64,000 bases of DNA from Lyophyllum atratum (Eukaryota; Basidiomycota; Agaricomycetes; Agaricales; Lyophyllaceae). Below the pieces are notes generated by a model. It searched no databases. It had not been told where the DNA came from and saw only the letters and a program-made list of their open reading frames with translations. Positions 21,537 to 36,042 of the stretch are shown here, piece by piece (position 1 is the first letter of the stretch; each line of letters begins with the position of its first letter). The DNA is taken from positions 682,001-746,000 of the forward strand of contig JACGCN010000002.1 in assembly GCA_014905825.1 (NCBI GenBank), in the 5' to 3' direction. Position numbers and translations under genes: made by a program.

Positions 21537-23168
21537 ATGGACAGCGCACTCGAGCTTGAAACGGTGGGCGCCAATGGGACTTCTCTATCAGGACCTCATA
21601 ACGATTCCGACTATATTGACCGTATTGCCCTCTTCTCCCTCGCTGCACAACATCTCTCCGTAACATGGACACAGCGCACTGCTGAATTCGCAAGCTACCT
21701 CTTCCTAATCGACCTTTTCCCCACCACTCTCCTTCCGTCAGCTCTTTACGGTTTCTTCACGACCCTCGCAGCGGTTCTATTTGGCGGTAACGCCGGATCT
21801 TTCGTAGACCATCCCTCCCGGCTCAAAGTTATCCGTATCAATATCCTCTTTTCTAAACTCGCCGTGACCAGCCTGTACGCCTTCCTGCTCGTTCTCCTCG
21901 CCAAGTATCCTACGGAAGCGAAAATGGCAGGTCAAAATTTCGCGCACGGTGGGTACCCAGCCGTATGGATCTTGTTCACGTTGATCGTACTCGCCGGTTG
22001 CGTCATGAAGTTGTCCGACATCGCCATGTCGGTCGCTATTGAACGCGATTGGGTTACGACGATCTCCGAAGACTCTGATGCGCGTCTTACGCGCCTAAAC
22101 TTATGGATGAGACGGATAGATCTAGGGTGCAAACTCGTAGCACCTCTGTTCGCGGGTCTCTTGACGAGCACAGTCGGAAATGTACGTGCTCTCGTCGTCG
22201 TCGGTTGCGTAGCAATCGGGGGGCTGGGATTTGAGCTGCTCTGGATCAACATAGTCTGGAAACGCTTTTCGGTTCTCGCAACTAGCCATCGACACGAACA
22301 GCGTCAGCAGCCAGTAGACCATACCGTTCCCCCGTCGTCATCAAAATTCCGTCACTTAAAGTTACTCAAGAATTGGGCTACGATATCATACCACGATTGG
22401 AAAATGTTCATCCACAGCCCGGTCTTCCCAAGCTCGCTCGCGATCTCCTTGCTATATTTTACGACCCTCAGCTTCGACGGAAGCATGATATCGTGGCTAA
22501 AAACGAACACTTACTCTGACGCCCTTATCTCCGGTATGCGAGGCATCGCAGTGTGTACCGGACTGGCGGGTACCGCTATCATGCCCATGTTGGAAAAGAG
22601 AATCGGTCTCGCTCGAGCCGCGAGTTGGAGTATCTGGTAAGGTGCTAGCAATGTTGACGTGATAAAAACCAACTAAACTACGGGTCTTAAACAGGTCCGA
22701 AGTCTTCTCCCTCATTCCGTCGTTATCACTTTCTACGTCCCCTTTCCCGGACAACAAGGGGCCAAAGCACCCGCTTGGAACCAAGCGCTCCTCTTCGGTG
22801 GCATGGCTGTGTCACGCATCGGGCTATGGTCGTTCGATCTATGCCAGCTCAAGCTTCTACAAAAAACTTTAGCAGACCACCCAAGGAGGAACACATTAAA
22901 TGGACTGCAATTTGCGCTCCAGAACGTGTTGGATTTGCTGAAGTACGTCATGGTCATCGTGCTTTCGTCAGTCGTTTTTCTTGCTTCTGCCTTCATCGGA
23001 CTCTGACATGTCGATTCCAGCCGACCGAGCGAGTTCAAATATACGGCTGCACTGAGTTTCGGGGCGGTCGTGGCTGGCGCATGCTTGTACCTGATTTACC
23101 TTCGCAGAGAACGAGGGCATGTTATACATACTGAGTGGTTCATTGGAATGAAGAAAAAGTTTTCTTGA
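21537..23168 (+). CDS. Ferroportin-family iron exporter (SLC40-like)
   Basis: Ferroportins are multi-pass membrane proteins that export ferrous iron. The start at 21537 gives MDSALELETVG. Family features follow: RTAEFASYLFLIDLFPTTLL, ALYGFFTTLAAVLFGG, GSFVDHPSRLKVIR, AIERDWVTTISE, RRIDLGCKLVAPLFAGL, and in the second half GMRGIAVCTGLAGT, SRIGLWSFDLCQLKLLQ and LNGLQFALQNVLDLLKY. About ten hydrophobic segments are visible. Introns lie near 22639-22694 and 22969-23020. The tail is FIGMKKKFS. One base appears missing near 22718 (a CC run) between LIPS and the expected VITFYVPFPGQQG. Fungal members may act at the plasma membrane or vacuole; location is not decided by sequence. Confidence 0.85.
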
Positions 23169-23337
23169 ATATACCGTGTGTTTTGCGCGTACTATATCTG
23201 CAGAAGGATCCAGGTTCATTGATCGTCTCGTTACTTCAAACAGTAGTCGCATTCATCATCCGGAAGCCGTTCACCTCCGGATAGAAGATGACACCACAAC
23301 AAGCCATAAGTGGCATTACGTGCACGAACACAAGACT

Positions 23338-23463
23338 TCGTTTCAAACTTTCTGCCCATTCCCACCTTCAAATCAGGTAGGCCAGCCTTATTTCGCCATC
23401 GATGCCTTGAATGACGCCAAGGTCTTGAAGCATCCAGCTCACATCGTCCATAAGCGCAACATG
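23338..23463. repeat. Dispersed block copy 2 (MBL gene 5' fragment)
   Basis: About 125 bp match 20976-21107 and 26290-26435. The shared core reads ATGACGCCAAGGTCTTGAAG followed by the CCAGCTCACATCGT segment. On the minus strand it still reads LMDDVSW-LQDLGVI but with an internal stop, so only a remnant remains. It ends exactly where the small orphan gene copy begins on the plus strand. Confidence 0.75.
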
Positions 23464-23943
23464 TCAGCGATTCCCCCACCTCCCCCCATTCCCAACGGCG
23501 AGTAGCTATCTGATGCCGTTCCAACGTCGACTAACATTCAAGTGTTTCTTAGATCCGGAGGGAGGAGTTGTCCTATACTTTGGCTTTCCCTTCCCAGACG
23601 ACGTAGCCTTCTACAGGGCCTATTGTTGATCAATCTTGGGTATCCCAAAGGGGCTCGGAGCCTAACCTCGGGGTGGCCCTAGACAAGATCAAACAGGCCA
23701 CCAATGACACTCGTATGGATCTGGCTTCTGTATTGACTGACGACGATCAAGAGCCGGGATTAGTCCACATGCTGGCTGTTGCAAGCGCTGAAAAGGAGAT
23801 GCCTAAGGATCGTATCGCTAGGTTGACCACGGACCAGTTGAAGGCTATCGCTGCGGCAGCCCATTTGACTGGGGTGCAACCACGGTGGATGCGTTCTGTG
23901 TGGATGAAGGAGGACTTGCTGGGAATGGGCGTTTCAGCGCTGT
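23461..23943 (+). pseudogene. Small orphan protein, frame-broken copy
   Basis: This is a paralogue of 26433-26923. It starts MSAIPPPPPIPNG. The intron has donor GGCGAGT, where the other copy has GGTGAGT, so it would need GC-AG splicing. Exon 2 reads DPEGGVVLYFGFPFPDDVAFY, then one extra base near 23625 shifts the frame. The remainder in the shifted frame has IKQATNDTRMDLA, MLAVASAEKEMPKDRIARL and a Leu-rich end. I do not recognise the family. The frame break may be an assembly error, but the altered donor supports decay. Confidence 0.5.
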
Positions 23944-24135
23944 GATCGGGATACATTGCCTAGCTAAGATGTACTTTGGGCAAGCTTAGCATGCATTATA
24001 ATCAGTCGCTTGTTCTCCCTGAAATGTTGCCAACATCTAATCTAATCAGATGATAGCCGGGTCACATGTACAGTTGTCCTTGTTCGAGTCGTTCTCAGCC
24101 GCCAGCGTCCACGGCGACTGCTGCTCGCTGTTCTC

Positions 24136-25701
24136 ATGTCTGAGACCTGCGTCCCAGTACGTCGTACATCGACCCTCTGACATATTTCCATTCATATTTA
24201 TATTTGTAGCATCATGATTGGTTTACTGCAACCCTCACATTTGGTCTTTGTTGCGGCCTCATAATTTCCTATGCCCCCCAAGTAAGTATATCAAAAAAGG
24301 ACCTATACCCTCCGGATTACATGTAACTAACATATCCCAAGCTGCTACGTATCATCAACAAAGGCTCGTCGGAGGGTTTTAGCCCATGGTTCCTCTTGCT
24401 TGGAAGCACTTCGTCTGCTGCTGGATTTCTCAACATGTACGTTTGCACCACGTTTTCTACATCGCATACTGATATCCGAGATAGGGTGACCATGCAGTGG
24501 CGTGTTGTCAAATGCTGCCCAGCTTTCGTGAGTTGCGCCGCCTTCCGACGCCGCCTTTACGAGTACTTAATGTGTCGCGTCTTAGAGCCTTGGAAACTGC
24601 TTGGAGATGACTGCGGGCATTGTGCAACTGGGGTTACAGTGGTTTCTTTTTACATCGATGTGTGTCGCAGCCCTCTCCTTCTCTGTCTTATTCTGAATTG
24701 TATACTCCCAGTCTAGTACTATACCTCATATATTACCCACCACACCTCAAGTACGCTGAAATTGATGTAGACACGCACGACACGCGTCCGCCAGTGCACG
24801 TCAAGACTCCTATCAAGAGCGATGACTGGCGGCTCTCGATAATCCTTGCTTGGGTGGTTGCTATTCACATGTATGACATTCTACCACCTCATTATGCTCG
24901 TTCTGCCGGACGTTAACCAAGCCCAACTCAAAAGGGCGTTTATTACATTTACGACCTTCCTCCTCCTTTTGACGACCCCTACGTCATCAAATCCCAAAGC
25001 ACCCCTGCCGGAGCCACTGTCGCAGTGGGCAACATTTCTCGGTGTGTCATCTGCCCTGCTAGCTGCCGTCCAGTACGCGCCACAGCTGGCACACACATAC
25101 AAGGCGAAACTCGTGGGTGCGCTTAGCATTCCCATGATGTGCATTCAGACTCCTGGCGCCATCCTCATGATTGTTAGCATCGCTCTTCGGTATGTCGTTC
25201 TCATCCTCCACGTTAGCAACGCCTCCTGATGTACACTTTCCCCTCTCAGTCCCGGAACAGACTGGACAAGTATGTCTCCTGGCCAATCTGCCCTACCTAG
25301 CTCACATTTCCTACTTTTTAGGCTGGATTACGTTCGCCGTCTCAGGAGTAATGCAAGGCAGCCTCCTCGCCATGTGCATTCTGTTCACCTTCCGTCAACG
25401 ACGTTTCGGAATTGATGAGTTCGGGAACCCCCTCCCAGGCTCGTCCGACTCTGAGCACTCCCACTCCCGGCCTCCGAGCGGCGACGAGGTGGACGTTCCA
25501 GGGCTGATCACGGGCGAGGAAGAGGACCCCGCCGCGGTTCGGGATGCCCTCGCTGCAGCGCTCGAGTTGGCTGCAGAATCGGATATCAGGAACGCGGAGC
25601 CAGAGGAGCCACCGAGTGAGGAAACCCCTCTTTTGGGCGCGGGAAAGGTCACGGAACCTAAGAGGAGGACAGGGTGGAGCGCGTGGTTCAAGAGATCATA
25701 A
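24136..25701 (+). CDS. PQ-loop repeat membrane protein
   Basis: PQ-loop (MtN3/cystinosin-like) proteins are seven-helix transporters, often vacuolar or lysosomal. Exon 1 is only 21 nt (24136-24156, MSETCVP), joined across a 53 nt intron to HHDWFTATLTFGLCCGLIISY. The first PQ motif is SYAPQ followed by GSSEGFSPWFLLLGSTSSAAG. The second is AAVQYAPQLAHTYKAK followed by GALSIPMMCIQTPG. Hydrophobic helices lie between, then a cytosolic acidic tail with EETPLLG, a possible dileucine-type vacuolar sorting signal, ending WSAWFKRS. About seven introns fit the frames. The substrate is unknown; amino acids or sugars are typical of relatives. Confidence 0.75.
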
Positions 25702-25811
25702 TTCAGCTAGGCAAGGAGTTCATGGTCACGCGCAATCATATTTTTTCTGGTTGTATATGTTGTCAGCTAATAATTTTGGATATACATTTCCGCTTCGGCA
25801 TCATTTACCGG

Positions 25812-26146
25812 CTGTGATTCTCTCTGATTTTCTTAGGACGGTCCAACGAAACTCGCCGAAGTCATGGTAGACTCTTGGGAAAGAACTCGGACATGCTGGA
25901 TCTACAACATCGCCGTAGATAACCCAGAAGAAAAACACGTTTATATCCTCAAGGGGTGCTGCTCTTCTCCTCAACCCTTTTATGCTCGTCATCTTTGCCG
26001 GCCCTCACTGGCAAGCCAAGCGAACTTGGATCTTAGTGCCTCGTGCCTCTTCCTCTATGCCATGCTAACACTCGGATTGACCTTCCCGAGCGCTGTCCCA
26101 AATCATCCGCCACCTCAATTGTCGCCTTTGCGTCTTCCTACCCACC
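25812..26146 (-). pseudogene. Duplicated 3' end of RIX7
   Basis: This 335 bp segment matches 27509-27831, the 3' coding end and downstream flank of RIX7, in the same orientation and at roughly 85-90% by eye. It keeps the stop codon and the codons for the last 45 or so residues but has no ATPase domain. It joins abruptly at 26146 to the metallo-beta-lactamase fragment. Confidence 0.85.
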
Positions 26147-26435
26147 ACTTTCTACCCATTCCCACATACATTGGGCTCGGCTGGGTAGATATCCATGACG
26201 TGCCCTGCCCAACCACGAGTTCCGTAGTCGGCGTGACATGTCGCCTGTATGATCGAAGTGGGCGTGGCCAAGGCGTGGCTAAACCAGGGTCATAGAGTCT
26301 GTAGGCTCTGGCTCTCAAACTTTCTGCCCATTCCCACATACAGGTCAGGTAGGCCACCCGCACTTCGTCATCGATGCCTTGAATGACGCCAAGGTCTTGA
26401 AGTATCCAGCTCACATCGTTCATAAGCACAACATG
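26147..26435 (-). pseudogene. MBL-fold hydrolase 5' fragment, dispersed block copy 3
   Basis: The minus strand keeps MLMNDVSWILQDLGV and, after a deletion, HAHFDHTGDMS and a YPAEPN piece, which match the decayed MBL gene at 20.4-21.1 kb. Everything downstream of that is missing. Its 5' end overlaps the start of the small orphan gene on the plus strand. Confidence 0.65.
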
Positions 26436-26923
26436 TCAATTTCAGCGATCCCCCCACCTCCCCCCATTCACAACGGTGAGTAGCTATTTGATGCCGTTCC
26501 AACGTCGACTAACATTCAAGTTTTGTAGATCCGAGGGGACAAGTTGTTAATTATCTTGGCTTTCCCTTCCGAGACGACGTGGCCTTCTATAAGGCCAATG
26601 TTGATCCATCTTGGGTACCTCAAAAGGGACAGGAGCCTAACCTGGGGGCGGCCCTATACTACATCAAACAGGCCACCAATTACGATCGGATGACTATGGC
26701 TACTGTATGGACTGACGCGCAAAAACCCGAAGTAGTCTTCATGCTCGCTGTTGCAAGCGCTGAAAAGGACACGCCTGGGAATCGTATCGCTAGGCTGACC
26801 ACGGAGCAGTTGATGTATATAGCTAAGAAAGCCCATTTGGATGAGGTGCGACCAGTGTGGATGCGTTCTTGTTGGGACAAGAGGGACTTGCAGGGCATGG
26901 GCGTCCCATGGCCAGAGCTGTGA
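26433..26923 (+). CDS. Small orphan protein, intact copy
   Basis: Two exons (26433-26475 and 26529-26923) separated by a 53 nt GT-AG intron with a CTAAC branch-like site give about 145 residues. The start MSISAIPPPPPIHNG is Pro-rich; then come YLGFPFRDDVAFYKANVDPSW, AALYYIKQATNYDRMTMATV, FMLAVASAEKDTPGNRIARL and VRPVWMRSCWDKRDLQGMG. No signal peptide or membrane helix. A second, frame-broken copy lies at 23461-23943, and both follow the same MBL-derived upstream block, so gene and upstream DNA were copied together. I do not recognise the family; function unknown. Confidence 0.6.
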
Positions 26924-27508
26924 CCGGGACACATTGCCTTCTGGCTACCACGGCTCGTCAGAGGATTCGGAATTACTCCTGTAGAGCTAGCGTGTTCTTG
27001 AATTTCACAACCTCTGATCGTGACTCGTATGTACTTGCTTGCCAGTGGGCCCATCCAAGAGACGCACTTGTTGCGGCGCCCATTGACTAAATTAATTTAA
27101 GTTCACCACTGCATTCCAAATTGTCCTGGCATTCGCATTGCTGAGCGCGCTTGATTACGCATGGGCTTCAAGTTACAAACGCGGAGCTCTATTCGAGAGA
27201 AAGGGAACATGCGGAAGCCAAGACGTTGCTCAGATCATCCGTCCAAATGTACTCGTATACTTATCATTGACAACGCTGATACGTAGCGGCTGTCAGCGAT
27301 TTGGGCGTCCCACTGTCTGCCGATTCACCAATTCGAAGAAACCTGTGCAAAATATCAATCTCGTGAAGCTCTGAACGATGAACACCTTGCACCGCTCCAA
27401 ATATTACAGTCACCAGTGACTAGTTGGTACAGCGTACGCCGTGATGTTCAGCTTACTGCCTCTCTGGTTAGTTGAGTCACGTCAATCGGCGTCGACAAGA
27501 CCGCGACG
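26924..27508. other. Unassigned DNA between orphan gene and RIX7
   Basis: About 585 bp inside the insertion bracketed by the two RIX7 3'-end copies. A plus-strand frame at 27138-27374 gives a Cys-containing peptide with no recognised family. I see no repeat or transposase. Confidence 0.35.
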
Positions 27509-27636
27509 ATGATTCTCTCTGATTTTCCTGAGTGCGATCCGAAGAAACTCGCTGAGTAGATTCTTGAAGGGAGGTCGGAGATTCTAAATCTACAACATCA
27601 CTGTAGGTAACCCAGAAGAAAAACACATTTGTATCT

Positions 27637-30267
<2,631 letters not shown>

Positions 30268-30279
30268 GGAGCGGTTCAA

Positions 30280-30725
30280 AACATTCGAACCCTGTCTGAT
30301 ACTGTGTATAAGAGTTGGTCACAACAGATAAGATAAAGACGCACAGATGCTTCCATTACAATGTCCTAGGCGCTATCGTCGAGCTCTCCACGAAAAAATA
30401 TGGTGTTTGGCTTCGTCGACCCAAACAAATAAATAAGACACGGCGCGGTGATTCCGGCGTATTTCTCTCTCCACTCAGATCTTGCGGAAAAGCATAAGCC
30501 CACCACCAAGCGCTAAGCATCCACGGATAAAATGATGTCCGAGACATTAACATTAAAATACGATGCAGGGTAACGAACTGGGTACTGGGTACTGCGGTGT
30601 GCGCAGCTGTCTATATATACAAGTGCATAGGCAATAAAAAATCCTCGCCAAAATCCGCTCAACTTTAACATCCATCAGTCAACGTCCATCCACAATACAT
30701 ACCCCCAAACCGATGACACCGGCGA
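30280..30725. other. Intergenic, about 445 bp
   Basis: This lies between the ERG9 3' end and the RIX7 5' region, both minus strand. A short minus-strand frame (30356-30553) shows no family. An undetected RIX7 first exon could be here. Confidence 0.35.
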
Positions 30726-32543
30726 TCATGTCGATACCTGCGGTGCGTCCCCAACCACTCTCAGGATAAGCCAAATGATTCCACAAGCCACAGCGACAAT
30801 GAGGGCTGCAGCGGCGGCCATGTACATCATAACCTCCAGCCCAGTGGCTGCAGGCGTCGTCTCCTGGGCCGGCCGCACCACACCCTGCATACCGGCCCGG
30901 ATGTCCTCCACGCGCTTTTTCTTCGCAAGCGCGAGGTCGAGCGACTGCTCTCGGTGCACTATGATAGTGCGCGCATCGGCATTGTCGAGCATCGTCTGCC
31001 CACCCCCGGCGCCGTCTGTGCTTATCTGCACGAACGAGGGGTAGTGTTGCTCACGCCACTGTTCAATCTGGATGTGAACAGTCAGTCAGTGTCAAGAGAG
31101 GAAGGGAGTAATGTCAAGAACTGACCTTGCCGCAAGCAATCGATACCCGCAGGTAGTTAGGATCTGATGGGACGGCTTTGGCGTGGATCTTCCGCGCATA
31201 CTCGCAGAAAATGATGGCGACCTCTCGTGGGTTTGTCGAGCGCATTATAAGCTACCAAGCGAGCCGTCACATAAGCCGTATAATTCATGCCACGTATGAA
31301 CAGCAAGACCTACCCGAGCAGCTTCGGCTTTGCGAATCTTGATATTCCGGTCAAACATAGCAGGGTTCATGAAGCACAGCTCGAGGGTCGCAATTGCCAT
31401 TGTGGCAGGGATTGCGCAGAAGTTGAATACGCTCTGGTTCTTGAGTATCCTCAGGTAGTCCAGCGCATCGAGGGTGTGCCGCAATGCGTCAACGATCATA
31501 GCGCTCTGCACCCACATAGCGCGCTCCCTCGCATGCGGCGCGTACATATCTTTCATTTCAGAGAATCCGTACTCCTTACGCCCCCAGATCTCCCGCGGCC
31601 AGAAGTAGCGCTGTTCTTCGACATCCTCGCGGTAGTCTCGAATAATGTTGGTTTTTTGGAGGAGGAGGCCCATTGAGTTGGAAAGCTCGAGCTGGTCTTT
31701 CAGCCAGTGTGCCTCCTTGCCAGAAGCTGAGAAGATGCCGGAGAGGCCTTCGCCGACAAGGCCAGCGACATAGTGACAATACAAGTCGTAGTCTGCAATA
31801 GCTTCGAGGTATATGGAGCCGGTGGTGGCTGCTTTGTGGGCGAAGTCGGCCATGCCAGTTGACATTTTTTCGGTGATGCTAACTATGACGTCGCGATAAC
31901 TGAAGAGGGATGTGTGAGATACTCATGGTGAAGTCCATGAGGAGAACGTACTCTGGCAGGAGGCGGTTTACCTCCTCGATCACGGTATCGTATTCGACCA
32001 AGAGTTGTCGGTCTTTTTCATTAGGGCCGCAGCCGTCATAATTCCAGCCAGGGGTGGTCGTGAGTTTATGGAACGCCCGTAGAATGGGTTGCTTCTTTTC
32101 GTCAGGAATAGTCATATCGTCTTCAATGGTATCGAGGCCGCGAAGCACCAAGTAAAACATGCATATCTAGCACGAACATATGAGTGGTCGTTTTGGGAGT
32201 GAAGAGGGTGAGGTGAAGCAACAAGCTGGGCATACGCATTCTCGCAGAGCATAGAACGAATGCTCCGCCACTTCTGCTCCAACCCCTGGTCCTATAGCAA
32301 AGGTCAACTCACCGTCCGCGCCAAATCCCCGTCTAGTTCTTTAATAACGGCTGAAAAACTCCGGCTTGTCTGGTCAAGGAAAGCCCAGCACCGTCGCATT
32401 GATTCCCTATCCCAACCCGACGTTGCATGTTCCTTCATGGAAGTTATGTCGCGCTTCTGCTCGTGGTATACATAGAACTGCACGAGGCTCCTGAATTCAT
32501 TGGGATGAGTGAGCAACAAGATAATCCAGTTCGCAATGCCCAT
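30726..32543 (-). CDS. ERG9: Squalene synthase
   Basis: This enzyme joins two farnesyl diphosphates to squalene at the ER membrane, the first committed sterol step. The start at 32543 gives MGIANWIILLLTHPNEFRSL. Key sites: the first Asp-rich motif (GLDTIEDDMT), the YCHYVAGLVGEGL helix, the second Asp-rich motif (NIIRDYREDVEEQRYFWP), FNFCAIPATMAIATLELCF, and a C-terminal membrane anchor (MMYMAAAAALIVAVACGIIW). Introns of about 141, 47 and 55 nt lie near 32167-32307, 31872-31918 and 31071-31126, with another near 31240-31310. The tail GDAPQVST ends at 30726. Length is about 480-500 residues, usual for fungi. Expected control is by sterol-responsive factors. Confidence 0.9.
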
Positions 32544-32984
32544 GATGATAGAAAGGAGTACGGGGATAATGAGTGGAAGAGGACAAGTGGGGCAGTGGAA
32601 ACTCGTAGTGACGAGCAAAGTTGCCTGATCTTTTTCCCGCAATCCTTCAAATTCTCGTACGACTCGCGACAATCACGTGGTCGATCAGCATTCGCTGAGT
32701 TTCAAGTTAAAATGTTCTCCAGCAAACACCCAAAATCATCAAGTCCCCTCTTTTTTCCCTACAAGAGAGGGGCAACGCTAGGAAGGATCGGAAAAGTGGT
32801 TATGGGGCGTTGACTTGACTTGAGTTTTCACTGCGTCAGTTTCCCAATATATTTGAACTATCTCCACGAGTCGATCGAGCACTCGTACTTACCGGTTCCC
32901 ATACCAGATCCCACTGAGTAGTGACACATACAGATAAATTTACAAGCACAAAAACATGTCCATGACCAACACGTTACACATGAC
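32544..32984. other. Intergenic, ERG9 promoter and SIN1 3' end
   Basis: About 440 bp upstream of ERG9 and downstream of SIN1, both on the minus strand. Apart from the E-box at 32674-32679, I see no structured element. Confidence 0.4.
32674..32679. promoter_or_regulatory. E-box CACGTG upstream of ERG9
   Basis: AATCACGTGG lies about 130 bp upstream of the ERG9 ATG. Fungal SREBP-type bHLH factors bind E-box and ATCAC-type sites in sterol genes. The match is short, so a functional role is only a suggestion. Confidence 0.3.
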
Positions 32985-35935
32985 CTATCCAACTTGCCTA
33001 CTCCGCCTTGACTTACTTACAGTCCCAGAGCGCTCCAATGAAGCCTTCAAGCTCTTGATTGTCTGCACTATCTCCCCTATAGTATGAAAATTAACTTCAG
33101 AGACCAAAGAGTGAGTGTATGTCATCACTAACCAGCAAGTCTCGGACTCTCCGCCTCAAACTCGTATCTCTTATTCGCGCCTCCACGGCTAAGCACAAGC
33201 TTGAACACGGAGGAGGTCTTAGCCGACTGTTGACAATCTGCGATGCTCTTGATATGGTAAGACGAAGTTTTGCCGCTGTCGAAAACGGCTTTCATGGCCT
33301 TATTTGTTGAAGGCATTATCTAGAAACCACATGAATGATGAGGAAGTGATCGTATGGAGCTGACACAAACATGAATATAGTCTCCATCGATAGCGAGAGT
33401 ACGTTGTTGCCGTGCGAGGAGCATCGGTGCTTTACGGAATATGGTATATGGCTGAGGGTACGTAAGGATGTCAACGTCGTGCTCTAGTGTAACGACTGAT
33501 ACTCACCTTATAACCAGCAGTATAATCCGACAAGGAAGGATAGGGAACTTCTGGAGTATCCGACATACGTTTGAAGATGGAAGCTGTGCACCACCTGCAA
33601 TCAAAAGATGCGTCGATCGAGAAAATAATAATTGCCCACCATTCGGATCCGTGGTCTTGCCCGTTCCCTTCAGTACATCGCCACCGATTTGTGGCAGCAT
33701 ACTCCTTTTCACAAGGAGCAGCTCGCGTTTCCCCTGCAGACTCGCTACAGTACGATCCAGCGGGATCAGGATGCTCATGTCCGCCAGAAGAAGCACGTAG
33801 TCCCTCGGATTCGAAAGCTTACGTCTCCGACATACGAGCTCCAGGGCTTCCTGCATGTACATCCCCGCTGAACTGTAACAACGAAAATGGATAAAAGTAC
33901 GTGATACGGGGGAAGGAGGACATACACAGGGATTGTTGTTGATATGTGCACAGCGTCAGCCGTGTCAGCAACTCTGATCCGTAAGAATATTGGAGGACCG
34001 TGACTTGAAGAGGGTCCAAGTGATGTTGACAGAGGTAGGGATCCAATGGTCGATCCAAAGACGGCACTGCTGGGCGCACCCGCAGTAAGACTGGGCCCAG
34101 GGATGGGCAACTTCTCTGCCTTCTTCGTCATTCTCGACGGATGACGTTGGATCTTGGTCTCGAGGAGCTGGTTTTGTTGCACTTTTGTGATAAAACCATC
34201 AAAAAATGTTGGCTCGTGGTCAAGGAGCGGGATAAATACCTTGTGTAGGCGTTGCCTCCAATACAGCATAAGCATCCGCATTAAACTTTGACACACGCCC
34301 AAGTCGGTCCGGAGCTGCACGGATGAAAGGTAAGTGGCCAAGCCCCCTGTGTGGAAAAGCTTCACGTACGAGGGAAGTCATCATCCACCTCCCCATCCTC
34401 TTCCGCAATTCGCATGATCCATCCTACAGCTGACAATTTGGTTTCCCACTTCGGATCGCCCGCTCCGCTCAGTCCCTCGTCCAGCTTTGGAAGCCACCCC
34501 TCCTTCCAGTAAGTCCAAAGCGAAAAGCCAATCACCTCTTCCACCGTCGCGTCCTTCCGCACATTCAACTCCATCGGTTTCCCTCTTGGCTGCACCGCAT
34601 GCGGAAAGTAGACCACGACATCGACCGACGCGCTCTCTCCACGTCCTGATATTGCCGCATACATCTCTGCGAATGGGTTGGAAGACGCGTCCGCGGAGGC
34701 GAGCATGGCCGACAGCGCCGACTTGAGCGGTCTGGCCGATTGCACCTTCTTTCGCGTGAAGAACGTGTCGGTGGATGATGGTGTGGATGAGGATATCTGA
34801 TTCCGGGCTTGAGACCCAGTAGCGTCAGGTTTATGAACTTCTTGTCTGCTCAGCATGGGTGTGACCATTTCAAAAGTACCAGCCAGTGAGTCTACGATCC
34901 GTGCACGCGAACGACCTGGTGATGTTTTCTCGCCTTCAGAGACAGGGCTAAGGCGAGATGCTGCCCTTGGGCGAATTTGCGTCCACGGTGAGGTAGGATC
35001 TGACGAGGTGGGGATAGAGCCATCTGAGTCCGAGTGGACGGCCGTTTGTCCTGCCAAAAACCCGCTATGAATTTCATTAGCAGTGTAAAACCAAATATTT
35101 CGCAAAGCAGCTTACGAGCCAAACCCGTCATCTTCATCCATACTATCCACCTCCCCAGGTACATCGTCATCGAAATCCCCGTCCGACGAGGAATCTTCCG
35201 CCACTGGTAACTCTTCGTCTGAGGAATCAAAGCTCAAATTTTGTGGCGGCGGAGGGGGAGGTGGCGCGACACCAGGTTCTCGCCTAGCAGCCATCCTCAC
35301 TCGACGCCTCGCCTCCATCTCGGCTGCTCCCTTGAACTTCGGTACGAATTGCACTACTTTCTGGACCGGCGCCTCCTCCACGGCCGTCGGGCCTTGAATC
35401 TGCACATTCAGAGATGCAGGCTCAGCCACTTTATCTTTCGGGAGTGATTTAACGAGTGGCACAGTCGACGACACGGGGACAGAACTGGAGAGAGCCTCCT
35501 GGACGGGAGCATTTGCTGAGAGAAAGTTCTTAACTTCCAGTTGGCGGGGTGTAGCGGAAAGACGTTTGGATGTGGATGCTCTTTTGCCGTGCACTCGCAT
35601 GCCAAGGCCTCCAGTCCTTCCGCCCATGATCGTCTGTGTGTGTTTGAGCCGGGCACCAGGGAAGCCTGATGGGCGCTCGGCCTCGTCTTCACTCAGCTGG
35701 GGGCTAGACGGCATCGCAAGCTCGGGCCATCGTTCAACGTCAGCGAGCGATGCAGCGATTATAAACGGGTTGGAATTATACGAAGGATCGAGGGTGATGA
35801 GACGGGGTCCGTAGATGTCCTCGACATCGCGCAAATACGACAAGCGGAGGCCATGGATAAGATAACTAGAGGAAGTGGTAAGAGGAGAAGAAATAGAGCG
35901 GTGAAGACGCACTCTGTGTCGCTAATTAGAGACAT
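32985..35935 (-). CDS. SIN1: Sin1/Avo1, TORC2 subunit
   Basis: Sin1 is a scaffold that brings substrates to TORC2 at the plasma membrane. Exon 1 (35935-35913) gives MSLISDTD and splices across 47 nt to YLIHGLRLSYLRDVEDIYGP. Next come the N-terminal block FKGAAEMEARRRVRMAARR with an acidic patch, a polyproline run, then the CRIM domain (NPFAEMYAAISGRGES, ELNVRKDATVEEVIGF, YWKEGWLPKL, VGWIMRIAEEDGEVDDDFP). After LGRVSKFNADAYAVLEATP there is a Ras-binding-like region and a C-terminal PH domain (TLAIDGDYIHIMP, SSYHIKSIADCQQSAKTSS, GANKRYEFEAESPRLAG). The last residues before the stop at 32985 are basic (SKSRRSRQVG). About eight introns fit. No frame break was needed in the parts I checked. Confidence 0.88.
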
Positions 35936-36042
35936 ATTGAACGACGGACATTGCAAGCTGGTCGCGGTTTGAGTGGTGGTGGTAATTGCCTCCGCGTTGT
36001 TTGCATTGCCCGACCGTGCCAAACGCTACACCTCTCTCTCCC

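Noticed and set aside
27138..27374. Short plus-strand frame between the orphan gene and RIX7
   Set aside because: 78 codons, no recognised motif, no splice context. I left it as unassigned DNA.
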